Below, in pieces: positions 1 to 5,239 of a stretch of DNA of 5,239 bases. The stretch comes from Prevotellaceae bacterium (lineage in GTDB: Bacteria > Bacteroidota > Bacteroidia > Bacteroidales > UBA932). Location of the stretch: positions 1 to 5,239 of the forward strand of contig JAITQP010000045.1 in assembly GCA_031288885.1 (NCBI GenBank), written 5' to 3'. The notes beneath the pieces are model-generated. The model was not told where the DNA came from and did no database searches. It saw only the letters and a list, made by a program, of their open reading frames with translations. The position numbers and the translations under genes were made by a program. The stretch's first letter is position 1. Every line of letters starts with the position of its first letter.

Positions 1-6
1 TCTCCG

Positions 7-3000
7 CTACTCAATCCTAAAATACCGCGCGTGCGGGCTTGCCAGCAGGAGCCCGCAAACGGAGGAGGAGGGTATCATCATGTAGGTTTCGGTGAGCGTT
101 ACGCCCGTTGTGGCGGTGGCGTTGAGTAGGGTGAACAGCGTTGCCTTTTGGCGGTGGTCGGGGTAGGAGGGGTAGCCCACCGCGGGACGAATGCCCTGCT
201 CGCTGCTGCTGCGCAAGCCTTCCCCGTCGTAGCCCCAAATGGTGGTGCGCACCTGCTCGTGCAGGTACTCCGAGTAGGCTTCGGCTAAGCGGTTGCAGAG
301 CGTTTCCATCAGCAGCGCGCTGTAGTCGTCGCCGGAGGCGCGGTAGCGTTGGGGTAGCGGGTCTTTGGGCGCTACCGAAACCAGAAATGCGCCCACGAAG
401 TCCTGAACGCCGGAGTCGCGCGGCGCGATGAAGTCGGCCAGCGAGAGGTTGGGTTTTCCGTCGTCCTGCTTTTGGAGCATTCGCGGCATGGGCAGCACGG
501 CGAGGGTTTGCGCGCGCTGCTCGTCGGCGTACACCACAATGTTGTCGCCATCCGAGGCGGCGGGGAAGACGCCCACCACCGCCTGAAGCGAGAGCAGCTG
601 CTCGTCGCTCATCCGGCTTAGCATTCGGTTGGCGTCGCTGAGGAGCTGGTTGGCGGCGGCGCCCTTTTCGGGGTGCTGCAAGACGTCGGGGTAGCGACCC
701 TTAATGTCCCACGCGTACAGCAGCATCGACCAGTCGATGAGCGGCGCGAGGGTGGCAATTCGCACGTCGCGCTGCACGGTGAGCCCAAGGGTGCGGGGCG
801 TGGCAATATTTTCGCGGCTCCAGTCAACTTTGAGCTTGTTGGCGCGCGCCTCCGCAAGGCTCACCAGCTCCTTTTTCCGGTTGGCCTCCTCGTGGAGCTT
901 GCGCAGCTCGCGGAAGCGCTCGGCCTGCCGCTGCACCGTTTCCTCGCGGAGGTTTTTTTGCGTCAGGTTGCGCACCGCCGAGGCAGCCCGCGACGCGTCT
1001 TTTACGTACGAAACGCCGTTGGGGTACTGCACGTCCAGCTTCACGGCGGTGTGCAGCTCGCTGGTGGTGGCGCCGCCCACCATTAGCGGAATGTGGATGT
1101 TGCGCCGGTGCATTTCGCGCGCAATGTGCTCCATCTCCTCCAGCGACGGCGTTATCAGCCCGCTCAACCCAACGATATCCACCTTGTTGGCCAGCGCCAT
1201 CTCTATAATCTTCTCCGAGGGCACCATCACCCCAAGGTCGATAATCTCAAAGCCGTTGCAGGCGAGCACCACGCTCACAATATTTTTCCCGATGTCGTGC
1301 ACGTCGCCCTTTACGGTGGCCAGCAGCACCTTTGCGGGCGCGGGCTGCAGCGAGCTGCCCGCCGCCTGCTCGCCGCCGGCGGCCCTGCTTGCCTCTATGT
1401 AGGGTTGCAGCGCCGACACCGCTTTTTTCATCACGCGGGCGCTCTTTATCACCTGCGGCAGGAACATTTTTCCGCTGCCAAACAAATCGCCCACTACCCC
1501 CATTGCCGCCATTAGCGGCTGCTCAATCACCTCCAGCGGCGTGTATTTTGTCAGCGCCTCGGCAACGTCTTCGTCCAGAAAGTCCACCATTCCCTTCACC
1601 AGCGCATACTTCAGGCGCTCCTCCACGCTTGCCTGCCGCCACGCCAGCTCCTGCGTCGCCGTTTTTTCGCCCTGCTGCGCCTCGCGGTGCTCCTCGGCGT
1701 AGGCTATCAGCCGCTCGGTGGCGTCGGGGCGACGGTTGAGCACCACGTCCTCCGCCAGCTCCAGCAGGCGCGGCTCCACCTCGCTGTACACCTGCAGCTG
1801 TCCGGCGTTGACGATGCCCATGTCCATACCCGCCCTGATGGCGTGGTACAGGAACGCGGAGTGCATGGCCTCGCGCACGGCGTCGCTGCCGCGAAACGAA
1901 AACGAAAGGTTGCTCACCCCGCCGCTGATGCTGGCGTGCGGCAGGTTTCCCTTTATCCACCGGCACGCCTCGATGAAGCTCACGGCGTAGCCGTTGTGCT
2001 CCGCAATGCCGGTGCCCACCGCAAGGATGTTGGGGTCAAAGATAATATCCTGCGGCGGGAAGCCGATTTTTTGCGTCAGCAGGCGGTAGCTGCGCTCGGC
2101 AATGGCAATCTTGCGCTCGTAGGTGTCGGCCTGCCCCTGCTCGTCGAACAGCATGACCACCGTTGCCGCGCCGTACCGGTGGATGAGCTGCGCCTTGCGC
2201 AGAAATTCCTCCTCGCCCTCCTTGAGGCTGATGGAGTTGACGATGGATTTGCCCTGAGCGCACTTCAGTCCGGCTTCCACCACCTCAAACTTAGAGGAGT
2301 CTATCATCACCGGAACCCTCGCTATCTCCGGCTCGGAGGCTATCAGGTTCAGGAACTTCACCATGGCCGACGGGGCGTCGAGCATAGCGTCGTCCATGCA
2401 GACGTCAATGACCTGCGCCCCGCTTTCCACCTGCTGCCGCGCAACGGAGATGGCCTCCTCGTACTTGCCTTCGCGTATCAAGCGGGCAAACTTTTTGGAG
2501 CCTGCCACGTTGGTGCGCTCGCCAATGTTGACAAAGTTGCTCGCCCTGTCCACCCTCAGCGTTTCCAGCCCGCAGAGCGTTAGCGCAACGTCGCTCGGCT
2601 GCCGGAGGTTGCCGCCGCCGGCGGGGCGGGGCTTGTGCTTAGGCGCGCGCTGCGCCAGCAGCGCAATGTGCTCCGGCGTTGTTCCGCAGCATCCGCCAAC
2701 AATGTTTACCCAGCCCTGCGCCATGTAGCCCTCCACAATGTCCACCATTTCCTCCTTAGGCTGGTCGTACTGCCCCAGCTGGTTGGGCAGGCCGGCGTTG
2801 GGGTGCACGCTCACCATGCAGCGGGCAGCGTGCGACAGCTCCTCCACAAACGGGCGCAGCTGCTCTGCCCCCAGCGCGCAGTTGAGCCCGATGCTGAGCA
2901 GGTTGGCGTGCGCGATGGAGCACACAAACGCGCCCAGCGTTTGTCCGGACAGCAGGCGGCCGCTCGCGTCGGTAATGGTGCCCGACGCCATGACGGGGAT

Positions 3001-3609
3001 GGGGCGACCGCCGCGCTCCACGTGCAGCTCGGCGGCGTACAGGCCTGCCTTTACGTTGAGCGTGTCAAACACCGTTTCAAACAGGAGGATGTCCACGCCG
3101 CCCTCGTCCAGCGCGGCGATTTGCTCGGCGTACGCCGCCGCAAGGTCGTCAAAGGTAACGGTGCGCAGGGCAGGGTTGTTCACGTCCGGCGACATGGAGG
3201 CGCTGCGGTTGGTTGGCCCAATGGAGCCTGCAACAAAGCGCGGCTTGGCAGGATTTTTGGCGGTGTACTCGTCGGCGGCGGCGCGGGCAATGCCGGCGGC
3301 GGCGCGGTTGATGGCGCGCACCTGCTCCTGCATGGCGTAGTCCGCCATGGAGATAGCGTTTGCGCTAAAGGAGTTGGTGGAGATAATATCTGCGCCCGCC
3401 GTCAGGTACTGCTCGTGCACAGCGCGTATGATGTGCGGCTGCGTGAGGCACAACAGGTCGTTGTTCCCCTTTTGGTTGTGCGAGTAATTCTTGAACTGCT
3501 CTCCGCGAAAATCGCCCTCGTCCAAGCGGTGGCGCTGAATGAGGCTGCCCATAGCGCCGTCCAGCACCAGAATTCGTTCTGCTAACGCTGCATGTAGTTT
3601 GTCGTGCAT
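7..3609 (-). CDS. metH: Cobalamin-dependent methionine synthase (5-methyltetrahydrofolate--homocysteine methyltransferase)
   Basis: Cytosolic enzyme that moves the methyl group of 5-methyltetrahydrofolate via cob(I)alamin to homocysteine, giving methionine and tetrahydrofolate. The 1200-residue product has all modules in order. The homocysteine domain (about 1-325) opens with LDGAMGS and carries zinc ligands C244 (GLNCALG) and C307/C308 (GGCCGTT). The folate domain (about 355-620) has [16 protein letters not shown] and VNSIS. The helical cap is at about 655-745. The B12 Rossmann domain (about 760-890) has DVHDIG with axial H771, SGLITPS with S822, and VGGATTS. The reactivation domain (about 930-1200) has D959 and [12 protein letters not shown] (R1141, Y1146) for AdoMet. 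An Ala/Gly-rich linker at about 742-758 is longer than in E. coli. The protein stops at ARYFRIE, roughly 35-40 residues before the usual family end. Where E. coli reads DVNMDEGMLD it reads [10 protein letters not shown]. The start is the ATG 17 nt after a TACTTTTG promoter box; no Shine-Dalgarno is visible. Identification is secure. Confidence 0.98.
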   Translation of the reverse strand: MHDKLHAALAERILVLDGAMGSLIQRHRLDEGDFRGEQFKNYSHNQKGNNDLLCLTQPHIIRAVHEQYLTAGADIISTNSFSANAISMADYAMQEQVRAINRAAAGIARAAADEYTAKNPAKPRFVAGSIGPTNRSASMSPDVNNPALRTVTFDDLAAAYAEQIAALDEGGVDILLFETVFDTLNVKAGLYAAELHVERGGRPIPVMASGTITDASGRLLSGQTLGAFVCSIAHANLLSIGLNCALGAEQLRPFVEELSHAARCMVSVHPNAGLPNQLGQYDQPKEEMVDIVEGYMAQGWVNIVGGCCGTTPEHIALLAQRAPKHKPRPAGGGNLRQPSDVALTLCGLETLRVDRASNFVNIGERTNVAGSKKFARLIREGKYEEAISVARQQVESGAQVIDVCMDDAMLDAPSAMVKFLNLIASEPEIARVPVMIDSSKFEVVEAGLKCAQGKSIVNSISLKEGEEEFLRKAQLIHRYGAATVVMLFDEQGQADTYERKIAIAERSYRLLTQKIGFPPQDIIFDPNILAVGTGIAEHNGYAVSFIEACRWIKGNLPHASISGGVSNLSFSFRGSDAVREAMHSAFLYHAIRAGMDMGIVNAGQLQVYSEVEPRLLELAEDVVLNRRPDATERLIAYAEEHREAQQGEKTATQELAWRQASVEERLKYALVKGMVDFLDEDVAEALTKYTPLEVIEQPLMAAMGVVGDLFGSGKMFLPQVIKSARVMKKAVSALQPYIEASRAAGGEQAAGSSLQPAPAKVLLATVKGDVHDIGKNIVSVVLACNGFEIIDLGVMVPSEKIIEMALANKVDIVGLSGLITPSLEEMEHIAREMHRRNIHIPLMVGGATTSELHTAVKLDVQYPNGVSYVKDASRAASAVRNLTQKNLREETVQRQAERFRELRKLHEEANRKKELVSLAEARANKLKVDWSRENIATPRTLGLTVQRDVRIATLAPLIDWSMLLYAWDIKGRYPDVLQHPEKGAAANQLLSDANRMLSRMSDEQLLSLQAVVGVFPAASDGDNIVVYADEQRAQTLAVLPMPRMLQKQDDGKPNLSLADFIAPRDSGVQDFVGAFLVSVAPKDPLPQRYRASGDDYSALLMETLCNRLAEAYSEYLHEQVRTTIWGYDGEGLRSSSEQGIRPAVGYPSYPDHRQKATLFTLLNATATTGVTLTETYMMIPSSSVCGLLLASPHARYFRIE

Positions 3610-3626
3610 AAGGAAAATTTAAAGTA

Positions 3627-3657
3627 CAAAAGTAGGAAAAAGAATGGTAATCAGAAA
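3627..3657 (-). promoter_or_regulatory. Predicted metH promoter (Bacteroidota -33/-7 type)
   Basis: On the minus strand TACTTTTG (3627-3634) is a perfect TAnnTTTG -7 box. Nineteen bases upstream lies TTTC (3654-3657), one mismatch from the -33 TTTG. Transcription would start near 3620, leaving a leader of only about 10-15 nt before the metH ATG. The leader is AT-rich and has no Shine-Dalgarno sequence. The site lies just downstream of the preceding gene's terminator, which supports metH being an independent unit. Inferred from consensus only. Confidence 0.62.
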
Positions 3658-3659
3658 GT

Positions 3660-3694
3660 AAAAAAGGATTTTCTCGCTTAGAGAAAATCCTTTT
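3660..3694 (-). terminator. Intrinsic terminator of the lipoprotein gene
   Basis: A perfect 14-bp inverted repeat (arms 3662-3675 and 3681-3694) with a 5-nt loop (3676-3680). Read on the minus strand, the hairpin is followed by six T residues (3665-3660, partly inside the stem base), the classic rho-independent arrangement. It lies about 60 nt after the lipoprotein stop codon and directly before the metH promoter, so it should insulate the two genes. On the plus strand the hairpin is followed by TTTTCC, a weaker U tract, and no plus-strand gene needs it. Confidence 0.88.
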
Positions 3695-3754
3695 CCTATA
3701 AAACCCTGCGGAGCAATGGGGCTAAAACGTTTACCGTTTCGCCGCCTCATAAAA

Positions 3755-4396
3755 TTAGCTATGAACTATATTGGGTAAAAAATACCACTTTGCATCGGCG
3801 GGCGCTTGGGTAGTATATACCTCCTCCTCGCTATTTTCATCTTCCGTTTCTTTCTTGTACTGTATGTTCCACCCCTTTTTCAGCTTAACGCTATACTTTT
3901 CTACCTTGGATTTGCCAGCATCAGTAAAAGTACCTGTTATGGTTACATCGCCGCTCGCGTATATCAACGACCCCACCCACTCTGCGTCGCTCCCTCCTCC
4001 GGTGCCATGGTAAAAATCGCCTCCATCCGCACCCAATTTATAGGCTATCAATTTAGCCCTCCTTACTTTTACTTTGGGGTCGCTTACCGTAACACCGGCG
4101 CCCATCTCCCCAATAGCCTCAAGGCAGCTGTCGGCAACATTTTTCGGAAGGTATATGATAAACCCGCCGTCAGCGTATTTGGCAGCGCTAACATAGCAAT
4201 TTGAATTGATTATCAACCTTACCGTGTCAACTTGGTTATTGTAGATGCTGTCGTTTTCCACTTTAACGGTGTAATCACCCGCTGGAATTGCGCTGAAGCC
4301 GCTATTGCCGTCTTTTTTTTCGTCTTTGTCACAAGCGCAGAATGTTGCTGCCGCGAGCAGGCTGGCGGATGCCATTAAAAAGAAATTTTTTACCAT
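3755..4396 (-). CDS. Uncharacterised small lipoprotein, probably outer-membrane or surface anchored
   Basis: A 213-residue protein whose function I cannot name. The N-terminus is a lipoprotein signal peptide: K3, a hydrophobic stretch (about 5-19), then FCAC, with C22 the likely lipidated residue. It is a non-ideal lipobox because F stands at -3. The next residues, DKDEKKD, are charged, resembling the export signal that sends Bacteroidota lipoproteins to the cell surface. The mature part (about 36-206) looks beta-rich, with alternating hydrophobic strands such as YTVKVEN, GGFIIYLP, GDVTITGTF and YSVKLKKGWNIQY, an acidic stretch (183-192) and a closing KWYFLP. This fits a secreted beta-sandwich or beta-barrel-like fold and resembles hypothetical lipoproteins I associate with Bacteroidales, but that is recollection, not a search. 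It is visibly more AT-rich than metH. A run of eight A residues (sense strand) encodes E-K-K just after the lipobox. It has its own promoter and terminator, so is probably monocistronic. The start is the ATG giving a complete signal peptide. Confidence 0.9.
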   Translation of the reverse strand: MVKNFFLMASASLLAAATFCACDKDEKKDGNSGFSAIPAGDYTVKVENDSIYNNQVDTVRLIINSNCYVSAAKYADGGFIIYLPKNVADSCLEAIGEMGAGVTVSDPKVKVRRAKLIAYKLGADGGDFYHGTGGGSDAEWVGSLIYASGDVTITGTFTDAGKSKVEKYSVKLKKGWNIQYKKETEDENSEEEVYTTQAPADAKWYFLPNIVHS

Positions 4397-4445
4397 AATT
4401 ATATTTGATTTAAATAGTTAAAATTAGAACCGTTGTACTTAATTC

Positions 4446-4473
4446 GCCGCAAAGGTAAGAAAAGATTTGCGGC
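4446..4473. repeat. 8-bp inverted repeat overlapping the lipoprotein promoter (possible operator)
   Basis: GCCGCAAA (4446-4453) and TTTGCGGC (4466-4473) are perfect inverted arms separated by 12 nt. The first arm overlaps the -7 box and the second lies in the -33/-7 spacer, so the site is mostly upstream of the expected transcript. That is more like a protein-binding site than an RNA hairpin. The symmetry is directly seen; the operator role is inference. Because TTTGCGG is partly the promoter consensus itself, chance symmetry remains possible. Confidence 0.4.
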
Positions 4474-4481
4474 TTTACAAA
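4450..4481 (-). promoter_or_regulatory. Predicted promoter of the lipoprotein gene
   Basis: On the minus strand TTTG (4478-4481), a 20-nt spacer and TACCTTTG (4450-4457) match the Bacteroidota -33 TTTG / -7 TAnnTTTG consensus exactly. Transcription would begin near 4443, giving an AT-rich leader of about 45-50 nt before the ATG at 4396. It is the only good match in the upstream region. Confidence 0.75.
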
Positions 4482-4533
4482 TTTATTATTTACTATCAGC
4501 ACAAACTTAGATAATAATTTAATTAATAGAGAG

Positions 4534-4548
4534 GTGTGCTACGCACGC
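4534..4548. repeat. Short palindrome with TAC loop
   Basis: GTGTGC (4534-4539) can pair with GCACGC (4543-4548), including one G-T wobble, around the loop TAC. It opens the GC-rich cluster and shares its loop with the two larger CCGTCCC/GGGACGG palindromes. On its own it is short enough to arise by chance. Confidence 0.4.
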
Positions 4549-4568
4549 ACGCCGCAGTCCGTGATGTT

Positions 4569-4585
4569 CCGTCCCTACGGGACGG
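4569..4585. repeat. REP-like palindrome, copy 1
   Basis: CCGTCCC (4569-4575) and GGGACGG (4579-4585) form a perfect 7-bp stem around the loop TAC. The 19-nt stretch including two preceding T residues (4567-4585) recurs exactly at 4621-4639. Such CCCTACGGG-centred palindromes are, as I recall, common between genes in Bacteroidota. Confidence 0.75.
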
Positions 4586-4622
4586 GGGACGCGCGGGGGG
4601 CATTCCGTTTTCTACCAACATT

Positions 4623-4639
4623 CCGTCCCTACGGGACGG
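4623..4639. repeat. REP-like palindrome, copy 2
   Basis: Identical to the palindrome at 4569-4585 and in the same orientation, 54 bp further on, with the same two T residues before it. The spacer between the copies includes a partial CATTCCGT repeat. The exact match of 19 nt indicates duplication of a unit rather than chance. Confidence 0.75.
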
Positions 4640-4666
4640 CGCGGTACGTGTAGGGGCGTGCTACGG

Positions 4667-4704
4667 CGCGAAGCGTGCGGGGACGGCGGTCTGCACGCTT
4701 CGCG
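4667..4704. repeat. 12-bp perfect inverted repeat
   Basis: CGCGAAGCGTGC (4667-4678) is the exact reverse complement of GCACGCTTCGCG (4693-4704), with a 14-nt spacer. It would form a strong hairpin in either strand's RNA or a cruciform in DNA. No T-run follows on the plus strand (CCCTTCCCC), so it is not a typical intrinsic terminator. It is the strongest palindrome in the cluster. Confidence 0.75.
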
Positions 4705-4727
4705 TCCCTTCCCCCCCTCTCCCGCGC

Positions 4728-4760
4728 CGTCGTTCCTCGCTCGCGTCGGTCGGAATGACG
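4728..4760. repeat. Imperfect inverted repeat ending GGAATGACG
   Basis: CGTCGTTCC (4728-4736) pairs with GGAATGACG (4752-4760) except for one G-T wobble, enclosing a 15-nt CG-rich spacer. The reverse-strand reading CGTCATTCCGACCGACGCG resembles a dispersed extragenic palindrome type that often produces spurious short ORFs in annotations; that family link is recollection. Confidence 0.6.
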
Positions 4761-4780
4761 GGCAAGGGGCGTGTGGCATT

Positions 4781-4807
4781 ACCTCATACCTCATACCTCA
4801 TACCTCA
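4781..4807. repeat. Heptanucleotide tandem repeat ACCTCAT, nearly four copies
   Basis: Three complete ACCTCAT units (4781-4801) and a six-base partial unit (4802-4807), all identical. The array ends about ten bases before the -33 element of the downstream promoter. Perfect short tandem arrays can change copy number by slippage, which here would alter the spacing between the palindrome cluster and the promoter but not the promoter itself. Confidence 0.85.
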
Positions 4808-4817
4808 AAAAGTTTGT

Positions 4818-4848
4818 TTTGTTATATCTTGAAAAAGATTTATCTTTG
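4818..4848 (+). promoter_or_regulatory. Predicted promoter of the nuclease gene
   Basis: TTTG (4818-4821), a 19-nt spacer and TATCTTTG (4841-4848) match the Bacteroidota -33/-7 consensus exactly. Transcription would start near 4855, giving a leader of about 38 nt before the ATG at 4893. No Shine-Dalgarno sequence is visible in that leader, as is usual in this phylum. Confidence 0.75.
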
Positions 4849-4892
4849 TGCAGAATATTACCCATAAGTCCAACCACTTCACCTTATTTGCC

Positions 4893-5239
4893 ATGGCAGT
4901 AATAGCCAACCCTATTTACGACACCGTTTTTAAGCGGTTGATGGAGAACGAAAGAGTAGCCCGCTTCTTCATCGGCACGCTGCTAAATCAGGAGGTAGCC
5001 TCCGTGTCGGTGCTCCCTCAGGAGTTTTCGTACTACAATGAGCTGGAAAAGCTGACCGTTTTTCGCCTCGACTTCATGGCCACGATTGTATCGTCCACCG
5101 GTGAGCGCACCAAGGTGCTGATAGAGATGCAAAAAGCTAAGGAGGAGACGGACTTGATGCGCTTTCGCAGCTACTTGGGCGAGCAGTACAAGAAGTCGGA
5201 GACGGTGAACGGGGAAAAAGAGACGCTCCCGATTACCAC
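4893..5239 (+). CDS. PD-(D/E)XK nuclease, Rpn / putative transposase family (5' part, cut by window end)
   Basis: The frame is open from 4893 to the window edge (115 codons plus two bases), so the C-terminus is missing. The N-terminus, ANPIYDTVFKRLMENERVARFF, is characteristic of the PD-(D/E)XK proteins annotated as Rpn-family recombination-promoting nucleases or PD-(D/E)XK nuclease family transposases. The catalytic core is visible: D60 in FRLDF and E78-x-Q80 in IEMQKA, i.e. the E-x-Q form typical of this family rather than E-x-K. Family members studied in E. coli are Mg-dependent DNA endonucleases that promote RecA-independent recombination; whether this one does so is inference. Members are often multicopy in Bacteroidota. 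The start ATG is placed before the conserved ANPIYD motif and about 38 nt after the predicted transcription start. A GTG at 4848 is in frame but overlaps the -7 box, so is unlikely. Codons are GC-rich like metH, giving no sign of recent foreign origin. Confidence 0.88.
   Translation, partial: MAVIANPIYDTVFKRLMENERVARFFIGTLLNQEVASVSVLPQEFSYYNELEKLTVFRLDFMATIVSSTGERTKVLIEMQKAKEETDLMRFRSYLGEQYKKSETVNGEKETLPIT

Larger units (their letters stand above)
4531..4780. repeat. GC-rich cluster of REP-like palindromes
   Basis: About 250 bp of GC-rich sequence set in AT-rich intergenic DNA holds at least five inverted repeats, listed separately. Three of them share a TAC trinucleotide at the loop. Further short direct repeats occur, for example AGGGGCGTG at 4652-4660 and 4765-4773, and CATTCCGT at 4601-4608 and 4619-4626. 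The organisation resembles the REP/BIME-type extragenic palindromes found dispersed in many bacterial genomes. Dispersal in this genome cannot be tested from one window. Confidence 0.7.
4397..4892. other. Divergent intergenic region with no protein gene
   Basis: This roughly 500-bp gap separates two divergent genes. The left edge (4397-4530) is AT-rich and holds the minus-strand lipoprotein promoter; 4482-4530 shows nothing recognisable. The core (about 4531-4780) is abruptly GC-rich and made largely of palindromes. Then come a heptamer tandem repeat (4781-4807) and an AT-rich right edge with the plus-strand nuclease promoter. Open frames across the core exist only because repeated GC-rich palindromes lack stops. 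I saw no tRNA, rRNA or recognisable riboswitch. Confidence 0.75.

Noticed and set aside
1687..3585. Long plus-strand frames (298 and 316 codons) opposite metH
   Set aside because: They lie antisense to secure metH coding sequence and arise from its GC-rich codon bias; the translations are His/Val/Ala/Gly-rich without recognisable motifs.
3619..3750. A 43-codon minus-strand frame starting four bases after the lipoprotein stop, basic at the front and hydrophobic at the end
   Set aside because: It runs straight through the terminator hairpin and the metH promoter box; the hydrophobic tail is a by-product of AT-rich sequence and no ribosome-binding or family evidence supports it.
3721..3754. Small AAACG/CGTTT inverted repeat after the lipoprotein gene
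   Set aside because: Only five base pairs and no U-tract; the 14-bp hairpin at 3660-3694 is a far better terminator.
4667..4704. Intrinsic terminator for a plus-strand transcript
   Set aside because: The hairpin is followed by CCCTTCCCC rather than a T-run, and no plus-strand gene ends upstream of it.
4531..4780. Possible CRISPR array
   Set aside because: Only one 19-nt unit is repeated exactly, twice, with a 35-nt gap; there is no regular repeat-spacer periodicity and no cas gene.
4612..4794. 60-codon minus-strand frame containing SFRPTRARNDG
   Set aside because: It is a translation of the GGAATGACG-type palindrome and neighbouring repeats, a familiar spurious-ORF pattern; no promoter or conserved domain.
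4536..4832. 98-codon plus-strand frame containing repeated SLRDG
   Set aside because: Its composition comes from the repeated CCGTCCCTACGGGACGG palindromes and the heptamer array; it overlaps the -33 promoter element of the nuclease gene and looks like no known protein.

Overview
The window looks like chromosomal DNA from a member of the Bacteroidota, probably Bacteroidales. Three intergenic sites match the Bacteroidota housekeeping promoter (TTTG, about 19-20 nt, TAnnTTTG) and each sits at a plausible distance from a gene start. The genes show no clear Shine-Dalgarno sequence. One gene encodes a small lipoprotein with an acidic/lysine-rich stretch after the lipid-anchored cysteine, as in surface lipoproteins of this phylum. 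The species cannot be fixed from the sequence.

Layout: (1) 7-3609, minus strand: a long, GC-rich metH gene for cobalamin-dependent methionine synthase, with all four functional modules but without the usual C-terminal tail. (2) 3610-3754: a short spacer holding the metH promoter and a perfect 14-bp-stem intrinsic terminator for the gene upstream of it. (3) 3755-4396, minus strand: a 213-residue lipoprotein of unknown function with its own promoter. (4) 4397-4892: a divergent intergenic region. AT-rich edges carry the two outward-facing promoters, and a GC-rich core at about 4531-4780 is packed with REP-like palindromes, followed by an ACCTCAT heptamer tandem repeat. (5) 4893 to the window end, plus strand: the 5' part of a PD-(D/E)XK nuclease of the Rpn/putative-transposase type, cut by the window edge.

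The genes do not form a pathway. metH and the lipoprotein gene point the same way but are separated by a terminator and a new promoter, so they are probably independent units. The nuclease gene is transcribed divergently. I found no convincing new multi-gene system. The least explained parts are the palindrome cluster with its heptamer repeat just upstream of the nuclease promoter, an inverted repeat lying over the lipoprotein promoter, and the shortened C-terminus of MetH.
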